Of a stretch of 64,000 bases of DNA, positions 1-8,079 are shown in pieces. Both the position numbers and the translations under genes were made by a program. Each line of letters starts with the position of its first letter. Position 1 is the stretch's first letter. The notes under the pieces were generated by a model. It saw nothing but the letters and a program-made list of their open reading frames with translations. It ran no database searches and was not told where the DNA came from. Origin of the DNA: Bacteroidetes bacterium GWF2_35_48 (lineage in GTDB: Bacteria; Bacteroidota; Bacteroidia; Bacteroidales; GWF2-35-48); NCBI GenBank assembly GCA_001769125.1, contig MEOG01000008.1, positions 40,050 through 104,049 of the forward strand, read 5' to 3'.

Positions 1-14
1 TGTTATTTGAATTA

Positions 15-680
15 TTACTGAGCAGAAATTTGGAAAGGTTTATTGTATCTTCGTCCAACCATTATGCTTACACATGATGGGCTTGTGGATTTTGCACCTG
101 TAGTGTACACGATAATGTTAATTCTTCGTGTTTTTTCATTTTTTGGAATATCGAAAAAATTTTTCCCGTTTGAAGTTCCTTCAAAGAGTATTGTTTCGTG
201 TAGCAGAACTGATTTGTCCCAAATGGTATCGCGTAAAACATCTTTGCTTAGAACAACAGGCTTGTCATCGCTCCCTAAAACAGGTTCGCCATATTCATCC
301 AGTTTATAGATAATTTCTTCGCTTTCATTAATTTTATTTACCTTTTGGAGCGTTTCCCGGTTTGGTTCGCTAATTTTAAAATTTACACTACTATAACCTT
401 GATCTCCACAAACCATGATTCGGAAATCCTGTTTTGAGTACAAAATAACAGTACAGACCATACTGTCTCCCGGGGTCAGTTCAAACGAAGAAGACTGCGA
501 TCTGAAATCAAAATTTTCCATTTCACTGCCTGTGCAAAAGAATGTGTCTTTACACGAAGCATTAGCAGTGGTATCATCTGATTTCGTTTTATCTGAAACT
601 TTTCCGATACTATTAGAACTCAATAATAAAGCAAAACAGAAAATAAACGTTATTGCAGATATTAATTTAATTATTCTCAT
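15..680 (-). CDS. secreted protein of unknown function, paralog of the next gene
   Basis: 221 residues with an N-terminal signal peptide (MRIIKLISAITFIFCFALLL), so probably exported. I do not recognise the family. The body aligns with the neighbouring product of 718-1362: both carry a DFRSQ motif, then an L-PGD stretch, an R-I-(M/L)-(V/I)-C motif, and a C-terminal SCV-x-(I/V)-(M/L)-VGR(R/K) segment. They are therefore tandem paralogs. The start is fixed by the signal peptide. It lies directly against a terminator-like hairpin and a run of nine T on the coding strand, leaving no room for a separate promoter or ribosome site, so expression probably depends on read-through from upstream. Function unknown. 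Confidence 0.75.
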   Translation of the reverse strand: MRIIKLISAITFIFCFALLLSSNSIGKVSDKTKSDDTTANASCKDTFFCTGSEMENFDFRSQSSSFELTPGDSMVCTVILYSKQDFRIMVCGDQGYSSVNFKISEPNRETLQKVNKINESEEIIYKLDEYGEPVLGSDDKPVVLSKDVLRDTIWDKSVLLHETILFEGTSNGKNFFDIPKNEKTRRINIIVYTTGAKSTSPSCVSIMVGRRYNKPFQISAQ

Positions 681-706
681 AAAAAAAAAGCTCCATTAAG
701 GAGCTT
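681..706 (-). terminator. intrinsic terminator-like hairpin abutting a start codon
   Basis: On the minus strand a 7-bp stem AAGCTCC/GGAGCTT (688-706, loop of five bases) is followed by nine T (681-689) and then immediately by the ATG at 680. It lies 12 bases after the stop of the 718-1362 gene, so it could end that transcript or attenuate entry into the next gene. Confidence 0.7.
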
Positions 707-717
707 AGCTATAATTT

Positions 718-1362
718 TTATTCTTTTCCTCTATAGAATTTATTCGATTTTGCGCTTTTTCTACCAACCAGAACATTCACGCAGCTTATTAATTCTTCAT
801 CTCCTGCTGGTACCTGTATCTTTATTTTAAGCCTTTTTGTTTTTTTAATAGCTTTTTCTTCATAATAGGGTTTTCCCTTATTACTTTTGCTGTCAAATTT
901 TATTTCATCTTTCGTAATAAAATATTTTCTTTCTTCAATATAAGTGGTATCTCTTTCAAAGAAAATAGTGTCTCCGTTATCATTCATTTTTGGCATGAGC
1001 ATTCCGGTTTCCGGATCAGGCTCTTGGTTCATAATAACATCTTTCAGATGTTCTGTTTTTGTAACTTTTTCTACTTTTAATTCTTTAATAGATTCAACTA
1101 TCTGATAAATGACTTCTCCAAGCTCTTCGTCAGAGCAAATAAGAATTCTCATATCATTGCCGGAATAAGCTACAATATTAATAGTGGAAGTATCCCCTGG
1201 AGATAATTTTGCAAAATGAGTCTGGCTTCTAAAATCGTAATCACCATAGTCTTCGTCATTGCAAATGTCTTTTTTATCACATCTTTGCGAAAAAGATGAA
1301 AAAGGAATAAACGAAAGGACAAAGAAGAAACAAATAATTTGAGTGATGTTATTTTTTTTCAT
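718..1362 (-). CDS. secreted protein of unknown function, paralog of the 15-680 product
   Basis: I place the start at 1362 (MKKNNITQIICFFF), because it begins a normal signal peptide; the longer frame from 1404 overlaps the upstream gene and adds a non-signal extension. About 214 residues. It shares the DFRSQ, L-PGD, R-I-L-I-C and C-terminal SCVNVLVGRK segments with the product of 15-680. The middle is charged, with many Lys, Glu and Thr. It lies 34 bases after the lipoprotein gene, so the three genes probably form one unit read from the promoter at 2256-2286. No known domain recognised. Confidence 0.72.
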   Translation of the reverse strand: MKKNNITQIICFFFVLSFIPFSSFSQRCDKKDICNDEDYGDYDFRSQTHFAKLSPGDTSTINIVAYSGNDMRILICSDEELGEVIYQIVESIKELKVEKVTKTEHLKDVIMNQEPDPETGMLMPKMNDNGDTIFFERDTTYIEERKYFITKDEIKFDSKSNKGKPYYEEKAIKKTKRLKIKIQVPAGDEELISCVNVLVGRKSAKSNKFYRGKE

Positions 1363-1396
1363 AGTATGATATTTTTCAGATTTACTTAAAACAATA

Positions 1397-2233
1397 TTAT
1401 CCAATAATTTCTTTTCTTAAATCGCTGATAATTTTTTTAATGTCATCATATTGTTTTTTAGTGATTAACACGTCTGTATTTTCATAGAGTTTATCAAATA
1501 AATCCTGAACTTCTTTCATTTTCTTTTTAGTATCCGTAAAATCTGCATCCTTCTTTTCAATAGCTTCCAAAGAGCTGTTCAGGTTTTCAAGAATAAGTTG
1601 TTGCTCTGCAATTCTGGTTACAACAGGATCTTCAGCATTAAATTTTGTAACAGAATTCATAACAAGGTGCATACTTTCAATCCAGCTTCCAATAAGAATA
1701 TATGCGAGAATATCTGTTTTATCATCATTTTCAAGAAAATTGCATGCATCGTCATAAGCATCATTGGAAATCTGAAACAGAGAGTCGGTATTGTTCATAT
1801 TGTTGTTCAAACGTTTTGAAACAATATCATCAAATCCTTCTGCAAGTCCCATTCCGTCAGCTAAAGTTTTGCTTGCCTTAAAATACAGAAAGGTTTCCTG
1901 ACTTCTGTTAAATACTGTACAATATGCAAGGTCTGACGCAAAAATGCCAAAATTTAAAGATCTTGCTCTTACTGTAACATATTTAGAAGCATTATCCGCG
2001 TTACTTAACAGATTGTTATTAAAACGAACATTTTCATCTTTCATGAACTGGTAAAGTTCAATTGGAGATGGAATTTTGTAAATTTCTTGTTTTGGTTTCT
2101 TTTCCTGTGTTAAAGTGTCAGTTGCAGATACTTTTTTATTGTCCGTATCGCTGGTACAGGAAAACATAAAAACAAAAGTCCCTAAAGACGCTAAAACAAA
2201 AAGACTTTTCAAAAAAATGCTGAATTTTCTCAT
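1397..2233 (-). CDS. lipoprotein of unknown function
   Basis: 278 residues. The N-terminus is a lipoprotein signal with the lipobox at FMFSC (Cys about residue 26), followed by a short Asp/Thr/Lys-rich linker. The rest is mostly helical and charged: a segment about residues 50-150 with LNFGIFASDLAYC, and a C-terminal coiled-coil-like part rich in Lys, Asp and Glu. It is probably attached to a membrane facing the periplasm. A Bacteroidota-type promoter lies just upstream, so this is the first gene of the three-gene unit with the two secreted paralogs. No function assigned. Confidence 0.75.
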   Translation of the reverse strand: MRKFSIFLKSLFVLASLGTFVFMFSCTSDTDNKKVSATDTLTQEKKPKQEIYKIPSPIELYQFMKDENVRFNNNLLSNADNASKYVTVRARSLNFGIFASDLAYCTVFNRSQETFLYFKASKTLADGMGLAEGFDDIVSKRLNNNMNNTDSLFQISNDAYDDACNFLENDDKTDILAYILIGSWIESMHLVMNSVTKFNAEDPVVTRIAEQQLILENLNSSLEAIEKKDADFTDTKKKMKEVQDLFDKLYENTDVLITKKQYDDIKKIISDLRKEIIG

Positions 2234-2255
2234 AGAAAAAATATTTTATAGAAAG

Positions 2256-2286
2256 CAAAAGTAGAACATTCTACATTAAATCCAAA
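2256..2286 (-). promoter_or_regulatory. Bacteroidota-type promoter for the lipoprotein unit
   Basis: On the minus strand TTTG (2286-2283), 19 bases, then TACTTTTG (2263-2256) fit the TTTG / TAnnTTTG pattern. The expected transcript start is about 15-20 bases before the ATG at 2233. Confidence 0.7.
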
Positions 2287-2371
2287 TATTTTATTGTAAA
2301 ATTTGTATTAATCTTCATGTGTCTATATACTTAGTTCTTTGGCTTACTGCTTTTTGATTATTTGTTATTTA

Positions 2372-2533
2372 GTGCCTGCAAGAAAACATCAATTTCATCG
2401 TTACGCTTGACCTGAAAAGTAGTCATGTACATTAGTACACTCCTAATTTTCAGGTCTTCGCAAGCCTTGAACTTGATGTTTTCTTGCAGGCACATACATT
2501 GTGAGCAAAAAACATGAGTTTTCTTGCTGGCAC
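2372..2533. repeat. long nested inverted-repeat element
   Basis: Perfect 21-base arms at 2372-2392 and 2473-2493 (left arm starts GTGCCTGCAAGAAAAC) enclose a second perfect 10-bp stem, GACCTGAAAA at 2409-2418 with TTTTCAGGTC at 2447-2456. A third, degenerate copy of the right arm lies at 2518-2533. The 2234-2647 gap holds this element plus the two promoters and no gene. It could fold into one long hairpin. No transposase is nearby. Confidence 0.85.
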
Positions 2534-2614
2534 TATTTATACTTAATACAATATAATCTGAAAAAAAGTAAAAAAAAGAAAATTAACAAAATAATATAAA
2601 AAACCGAACGTTAA

Positions 2615-2644
2615 TTTGTTGTTATCATAAATTAAATAAATTTG
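2615..2644 (+). promoter_or_regulatory. promoter of the small gene, giving a very short or absent leader
   Basis: TTTG at 2615-2618, 18 bases, TAAATTTG at 2637-2644. The predicted transcript start falls within a few bases of the ATG at 2648, so the message would be leaderless or translated from a later start. Confidence 0.65.
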
Positions 2645-2647
2645 CCT

Positions 2648-2860
2648 ATGTATCAAAAATCTACACTTTTTTATTTTTACTCAACATTAGAAACCGGTAT
2701 CGAAAGCGGTTATGCTGATTACTCCATGGTATCAGATTGGCTGAATGCTGAAGAAAAAGAACCTTCTGCTGATACAATAAATAATATACTCGGTTTTTCT
2801 GATTCCTATTATTTTTTAGATATGAAATCAGGTAATAATGTTGATTTGATTTTAAATTAA
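2648..2860 (+). CDS. small hypothetical protein, 70 residues
   Basis: An acidic 70-residue frame starting MYQKSTLFYFYSTLETG. It has no signal peptide or membrane segment and I do not recognise it. It is believable as a gene because a well-formed promoter lies directly upstream and an intrinsic terminator overlaps its stop codon, making a compact single-gene unit. An ATG at 2648 is preferred over TTG at 2642, which lies inside the -7 element. A later internal Met (MVSDWLNAEE) is possible if the message is not leaderless. Confidence 0.55.
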   Translation: MYQKSTLFYFYSTLETGIESGYADYSMVSDWLNAEEKEPSADTINNILGFSDSYYFLDMKSGNNVDLILN

Positions 2861-2883
2861 GCCGTTTTTATACGGCTTTTTTT
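2859..2883 (+). terminator. intrinsic terminator of the small gene
   Basis: Stem AAGCCGT / ACGGCTT (2859-2865 and 2872-2878), six-base loop, followed by a run of T. The stop codon at 2858-2860 overlaps the stem base. Confidence 0.85.
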
Positions 2884-2889
2884 AAGTAT

Positions 2890-3699
2890 TTATTCTTGAG
2901 CTGTTTCAACCGATTTTTTTTTATGTATAGCTCTGTATACAAGAAAAATTCCGGCAATAATAAACGGAATGCTTAATATTTGTCCCATGTTCAGGCTCAT
3001 TTGATTTTCAAACCCAACCTGATTTGTTTTTAAAAATTCAATGAAAAAACGCGTAGCAAAAATACCTATTAGAAAAACTCCGAAAATAAGCCCCTTTGGT
3101 AATAATCCTTTGTGCTTCCAGTAAATTTTCATTAATAATATAAATGTAAGCAGATAAGATAAGGCTTCGTAAATTTGCGTTGGATGTCGCGGGTCTTTCT
3201 CTTCTATATGAGCAAAAATAAATCCAAAAGGCAAGTCTGTTTTTGTTCCGAAAATTTCAGAGTTCATAAGGTTTCCAGTTCGTATCATTACCGCAGCCAG
3301 AGCAATGGGTATCACGGTGCGATCCAAAGTCCACATATATGATTTTTTCGTAGATTTTCTTGTGTATAAATACAAAGCGGTAAGCAAGCCGATTGCCGCG
3401 CCGTGACTTGCAAGACCGCCATGCCATACCTTTAAAATTTCTAATGGATTTTTAAAAAAATAAATGGGTTCATAAAAAATAACATGCCCCAATCGTGCTC
3501 CAATTATGGTTCCTAATACCATATACGTTGTAAGGCTATCCAATTCTTTCAGAGGAATGTTTTCGTTTTTAAAGATTCTTTGAACAATATACCAGCCAAC
3601 AACAAAGCTGCCGGCAAACAGAATGCTGTAATACCTCAATCCCCATTCTCCGATGTGAACGATAACCGGGTCTATATCCCATACAATAGCAGAAATCAT
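2890..3699 (-). CDS. lgt: prolipoprotein diacylglyceryl transferase
   Basis: 269 residues, about the usual length. Lgt moves a diacylglyceryl group from phosphatidylglycerol to the lipobox cysteine of prolipoproteins in the inner membrane, the first step of lipoprotein maturation. Seen here: several membrane segments, the HGGLASHGAAIG stretch with the conserved His, the Lgt signature MIRTGNLMNSEIFG, and HPTQIYEALSYL near the C-terminal half. The window encodes several lipoproteins that would be its substrates. It stands alone, convergent with the small gene and divergent from fabD across repeat DNA. Confidence 0.96.
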   Translation of the reverse strand: MISAIVWDIDPVIVHIGEWGLRYYSILFAGSFVVGWYIVQRIFKNENIPLKELDSLTTYMVLGTIIGARLGHVIFYEPIYFFKNPLEILKVWHGGLASHGAAIGLLTALYLYTRKSTKKSYMWTLDRTVIPIALAAVMIRTGNLMNSEIFGTKTDLPFGFIFAHIEEKDPRHPTQIYEALSYLLTFILLMKIYWKHKGLLPKGLIFGVFLIGIFATRFFIEFLKTNQVGFENQMSLNMGQILSIPFIIAGIFLVYRAIHKKKSVETAQE

Positions 3700-3783
3700 T
3701 AATTTTTTTTTGCGAAAATACGATTTATTATCAAAACAATATTTTTTTATATTAATAAGTTGGTCTATTTAAATAATTTTTGG

Positions 3784-3963
3784 TCGGAAGTCAGGCAGTC
3801 GGCAGTCGGAGAAGTCGGAGAAGTCGGCAGTCGGCAGTCGGAGAAGTCGGCAGTCGGCAGTCGGAGCAGTCGGCAGTCGGCAGTCGGAGAAGTCGGCAGT
3901 CGGCAGTCAGTCATACTGTAGACTGTAGACTGTAGACTGTAGACTGTAGACTGTAGACTGTAG
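3784..3963. repeat. heptamer tandem repeats
   Basis: From 3784 to about 3910 units of GTCGGCA (7 bases) alternate with GTCGGAGAA (9 bases). From 3915 to 3963 seven copies of ACTGTAG follow in perfect tandem. The 3700-4098 gap holds these repeats and the fabD promoter; no gene seen. Confidence 0.95.
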
Positions 3964-4053
3964 ACGTTTTGTTAAAAAAATTTATGTTTGTACGTTAATT
4001 TTGTCTTTTATCTTTAAATAACAAATGATTTTTTCAGTATCAACACTATTATA

Positions 4054-4061
4054 TATCTTTG
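4054..4061 (+). promoter_or_regulatory. -7 element of fabD
   Basis: TATCTTTG matches TAnnTTTG and lies 37 bases before the fabD ATG. The -33 position has TTTT rather than TTTG, so only the -7 box is well supported. Confidence 0.5.
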
Positions 4062-4098
4062 AAAAAATTTTGAAAGTGTAATAAATAAATAATCAATT

Positions 4099-4986
4099 AT
4101 GAAAGCTTTTGTATTCCCAGGTCAGGGTGCTCAGTTTGTAGGAATGGGCAAAGACCTTTATGAGAAATTTCCTGAAGCAAAATCCATGTTTGAAAAAGCA
4201 AATGAAATTCTTGGCTTCAGAATTACGGATTTGATGTTTGCCGGCACAGACGAAGACCTTAAACAAACAAAGGTTACTCAGCCTGCTATTTTTCTTCATT
4301 CTGTTATTTTATCAAAAGTATTGGGAGAAAAGTTTAAGCCCGAAATGGTTGCAGGGCATTCGCTTGGAGAGTTTTCAGCTTTGGTGGCAAGTGGAGCATT
4401 ATCATTTGAAGATGGACTCCGGCTTGTATCAAAACGCGCACAGGCAATGCAGAAAGCTTGTGAAGCTGAACCCTCAACAATGGCTGCTATTCTTGGTCTT
4501 GACGATGAAAAAGTTGAAGAAGTACTCAATGGAATTACTGATGAAATTGTTGTACCAGCTAATTACAACAGTCAGGGGCAGTTAGTTATTTCCGGTTCTA
4601 TAAAAGGAATTGATTTAGCTTGCGCAAAACTCTCTGAAGCCGGAGCAAAAAGGGCAATGAAGCTTATGGTTGGGGGTGCGTTCCACTCTCCGCTCATGGA
4701 GCCTGCACGCACTGAATTAGAAAAAGCTATTAATGAAACATCTTTCAATGCTCCTTTGTGTCCAATTTATCAAAATGTTAATGCTGCTGCATCTGTAAAT
4801 CCTGATCAGATTAAACTAAATCTTATCGCACAGTTAACTTCTCCCGTTAAATGGACGCAAACTGTAAAAAATATGATTGCTGATGGCGCAACTTCTTTTA
4901 CAGAAGTAGGTCCGGGTACCGTTTTACAGGGACTTGTTAAGAAGGCTGACAGAAATATGCTTGTTGAGAGTGCTGTTGCTGAATAG
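4099..4986 (+). CDS. fabD: malonyl-CoA:acyl carrier protein transacylase
   Basis: 295 residues, normal length. FabD loads malonyl groups from CoA onto acyl carrier protein for fatty-acid chain extension in the cytoplasm. Visible landmarks are the N-terminal FPGQGAQ, the nucleophile elbow GHSLGE with Ser88, Arg113 in SKRAQAMQ, and the catalytic His196 in GGAFHSPLM. The C-terminal EVGPGTVLQGL is also typical. It is flanked by repeat DNA on both sides, and no other fatty-acid genes are in the window. Confidence 0.96.
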   Translation: MKAFVFPGQGAQFVGMGKDLYEKFPEAKSMFEKANEILGFRITDLMFAGTDEDLKQTKVTQPAIFLHSVILSKVLGEKFKPEMVAGHSLGEFSALVASGALSFEDGLRLVSKRAQAMQKACEAEPSTMAAILGLDDEKVEEVLNGITDEIVVPANYNSQGQLVISGSIKGIDLACAKLSEAGAKRAMKLMVGGAFHSPLMEPARTELEKAINETSFNAPLCPIYQNVNAAASVNPDQIKLNLIAQLTSPVKWTQTVKNMIADGATSFTEVGPGTVLQGLVKKADRNMLVESAVAE

Positions 4987-5006
4987 GGTATTTAATTAGG
5001 AATTTA

Positions 5007-5145
5007 GAAAGCAATCCTGTGAGGTCTTGCGGGATGACTTGTGCGATAGCTCCTCACAGGTTTGCGGGCTCACAGGTCTTGCGGGATGACTTGTGCGATA
5101 GCTCCCTGACAGGCGTCAGGCTGGCTCATAGGTTTGCGGGAATGA
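5007..5145. repeat. dispersed intergenic repeat, two direct copies
   Basis: The stretch containing TCTTGCGGGATGACTTGTG and GCGATAGCTCC occurs twice (about 5021-5053 and 5072-5104), followed by CAGGCGTCAGGCTGGCTC and flanked by CCTGTGAG/CTCACAGG pieces. Related CACAGGATTGCT and GCAAACCTGTGAGGAT sequences occur in opposite orientation at 44210-44345. The 4987-5307 gap holds only this repeat material and the leader of the next gene. Confidence 0.8.
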
Positions 5146-5307
5146 AGAAATTACGAATTAAAGACATAGATTTTGATACATTGAAGTAATGTGTATAATT
5201 CCAAACCTAAAATTTGCCTTGTCTGATTATGAAAAATATAAAGGCAGGGCAATTTTTTATCCCTCTTAATAATCAGTATTTTTTTAACCAAAATAAACAA
5301 TAAAAAC

Positions 5308-8079
5308 ATGAAAACAATTCTATTTCTGCTACCAATGTGTTTTACAATTATGACTCACGCCGTTACCTACACGGTTTCCAATACCAATGACTCGGGAACA
5401 GGCTCTCTCAGGCAGGCAATAACAGATGCCAATACTGTTTTTATAGGAACAAAAAATATTATCTTCAACATCCCTACAGGCGATCAGGGATACAATACAT
5501 CTACAGGAATATGGACGATAACACCTGCCACGCCTTACCCTTATCTGATGTCTTCAAATATTTTTATTGATGGCACAACTCAAACCGCCAGCCAGGGAAA
5601 TACAAATGCAGATGGACCTGAAATTTTTATCTCAGGAAATGGCAGCCTTGACCACACGTTTCTGTTGGTTTCAGGCAATAATACAATTAAGGGAATTAGT
5701 GTTACTGGTTGTTTATTTGGAATACAGGTTGCCAATAATACTGCAACAAACAATTTGATAACAGAATGTTATTTAGGGATAAATAGTAGCGGAATCACAC
5801 CAATGCCGAACGGCTATGGAATTACAATCTCAAATGCTTCTGCAAATACAACTGTTTCAAATTGCCTCATTTCAGGAAATACAGATGGGGGTATTGCAAT
5901 ATCAGAATCATCAGGTAATTCTATTCGGGGAAATAAAATCGGAACAAGCAGAACAGGTACTGCTTCAATTCCCAATCCAAACGGAATAGCGATTAATAAT
6001 GCTTCAAACAATATAATAGGAGGAACAAATGCAGCTGACAGAAATATTTTATCCGGCAATACAAACAGCGGGATAACTATTAATGCCGCGGCTTCAACCG
6101 GAAATCAGATTATAGGAAATTATATCGGAACAGAAATTACAGGAACCGGTTCTCTTGAAAACGGCACTGGAATTATTATTGTGAATGCAGGCGGAAATTT
6201 TATTGGCGGAAATACAATTGAAAAACGAAATATTATTTCAGGAAATATAGAAGGCGGAATAATACTTAATGGAAGCGGAACCAATGACAATATAATATCC
6301 GGCAATTATATCGGAGTTGATGTAAGCGGATTAAACATCTGTTCTAATCATGTCGGGATTATGCTGAAGAGTAATGCGCGACGTAATATTATCGGAGGAA
6401 CCACTCCGGCAGAACGTAACATCTTATCAGGAAATACAGAAATTGGTGTATACATCGAAGCCAGCGACAGCAACAGGATTACCGGAAATTATATCGGACC
6501 GGATGCTACAGGCGCAGGTGCACTGAAAATCGGGGATACTCTGATTCAGGCAAACGGTATTGAACTAAATGTGGTATCAAAATATAATATTATAGGAGGC
6601 TATCTTCCCGAGGAAAGAAATATTATTTCAGGAAACCGTGTGTATGGAATGATTTATTACGGACAAACCTCCTACAACCCTGTTATCGGAAATTATATCG
6701 GAACAGACGTTACAGGAAATATTTCTTTGCCGAATGCAACAGGCATTTGCGTTGATGCTGCCTCCAATCATAACCTTATAAAAAATAATGTACTTTCAGG
6801 AAATATCAGTTACGGAATTTTTATTGTAACCACTGGTTCGTATTATAATGAGTTTAAGGGAAATCTTGTAGGCACAAATGCGGCAGGTACCAGTGCTGTT
6901 CCAAATGATGCGGGACTTCTGCTCGGTGGCGGAGCGCGTTATAACATTATCGGAGGAACAAATCCCGGAGACCGCAATATCTTTTCCGGAAACCGCTATG
7001 ATGGAATTTTAATAGCAGATAATACAACCGATTTTAATCAAATTACAGGAAATTATATAGGAACGGACATAACAGGAATGAATGCCTTGCCAAACCCTGT
7101 AGGTATTGGTATTTCAACGAATCCTGCATCAAATACTTTCTCTGAAAATGTAATTTCGGGAAACAGCAGTATGGGCATTATTTTATATGAAAATGCCGAC
7201 AGTAATATTTTTATTCTTAATAAAATTGGTGTTGCTGCTGACGGTATAAGCGACCTTGGAAATGAGGGCGCAGGAATTGCCATCGCACAGGGAGCAAGCT
7301 ATAATAAAATTGGTATGCCCGGACAGGGAAACATCATAGCATATAATGATTCCTGCGGAATTGTAATTGCAGATAACAATACAAAATATAACTCCATTCG
7401 TGAAAATTCCATTCACAACAATAATTTTCTCGGAATTGAAATTTTTCCTCCCGGACCGAATGCTAATGATGTGGGGGATACTGATACAGGATCTAATGAT
7501 TTGATGAATCATCCTGTGATATTATCTGCAATTTTCGATGGTATTCTTCATGTTTCTGGAAGCCTCGACACACAAAATCCACAAAATGCAATTGTTGAAA
7601 TATTCGAAGTTACAGATGCCGACCCAATGGGTTATGGCGAAGGAAGCCGTTTTCTTGGCTCTGCCATTCCCGATGCTGCTGGAAACTGGTCTATACAATA
7701 TTCAGATTTCAGCGAATTTCTGATTACGGCAACAGCAAACGATGCTTTTGGAAACGCCTCTGAATTCTCACAAAATTTTACAGCTGTTGTAGGGATTAAT
7801 GATAATAAAAACGAACAAAAACCAATTCTTGGAGATAATTTTCCAAATCCATTTTCGGAAAAAACAATAATTCCATTTATATTGCCAATAAACTCTAATG
7901 CTTGCATTGAAATAAAAGACATAAACAATAAAACGCTCATGATTGTTCCTGTTAAAGAAAAGACAGGTGTTGTTGAAATTAAAACCAAAGACTGGGCTGC
8001 CGGCGTCTATTATTATTTGATAAAAATTGATGGGGTTTTGTATGACGTTAAAAAAATGTTATTAATCAAAAGACAATAA
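5308..8079 (+). CDS. secreted right-handed beta-helix protein with T9SS sorting domain
   Basis: 923 residues. Signal peptide at residues 1-18, then the TVSNTNDSGTGSLRQAI motif common at the start of such surface proteins. Residues about 90-690 consist of many repeats of the form NxIxGNYIGTDxTG..LPN..GI, NxIGG and NxISGN..GI, expected to form parallel beta-helix coils as in pectate-lyase-like and adhesin folds. The last 80 residues (FPNPFSEKTIIPF to KKMLLIKRQ) look like a type A T9SS sorting domain, so it should be carried across the outer membrane and anchored or released. I see no clear catalytic motif, so adhesion or polysaccharide binding are both possible. Its 3' end overlaps the convergent homolog by 14 bases. 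Confidence 0.88.
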   Translation: MKTILFLLPMCFTIMTHAVTYTVSNTNDSGTGSLRQAITDANTVFIGTKNIIFNIPTGDQGYNTSTGIWTITPATPYPYLMSSNIFIDGTTQTASQGNTNADGPEIFISGNGSLDHTFLLVSGNNTIKGISVTGCLFGIQVANNTATNNLITECYLGINSSGITPMPNGYGITISNASANTTVSNCLISGNTDGGIAISESSGNSIRGNKIGTSRTGTASIPNPNGIAINNASNNIIGGTNAADRNILSGNTNSGITINAAASTGNQIIGNYIGTEITGTGSLENGTGIIIVNAGGNFIGGNTIEKRNIISGNIEGGIILNGSGTNDNIISGNYIGVDVSGLNICSNHVGIMLKSNARRNIIGGTTPAERNILSGNTEIGVYIEASDSNRITGNYIGPDATGAGALKIGDTLIQANGIELNVVSKYNIIGGYLPEERNIISGNRVYGMIYYGQTSYNPVIGNYIGTDVTGNISLPNATGICVDAASNHNLIKNNVLSGNISYGIFIVTTGSYYNEFKGNLVGTNAAGTSAVPNDAGLLLGGGARYNIIGGTNPGDRNIFSGNRYDGILIADNTTDFNQITGNYIGTDITGMNALPNPVGIGISTNPASNTFSENVISGNSSMGIILYENADSNIFILNKIGVAADGISDLGNEGAGIAIAQGASYNKIGMPGQGNIIAYNDSCGIVIADNNTKYNSIRENSIHNNNFLGIEIFPPGPNANDVGDTDTGSNDLMNHPVILSAIFDGILHVSGSLDTQNPQNAIVEIFEVTDADPMGYGEGSRFLGSAIPDAAGNWSIQYSDFSEFLITATANDAFGNASEFSQNFTAVVGINDNKNEQKPILGDNFPNPFSEKTIIPFILPINSNACIEIKDINNKTLMIVPVKEKTGVVEIKTKDWAAGVYYYLIKIDGVLYDVKKMLLIKRQ

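Noticed and set aside
3784..3963. possible CRISPR array
   Set aside because: Units are 7-9 bases with no unique spacers, and no cas genes are in the window.
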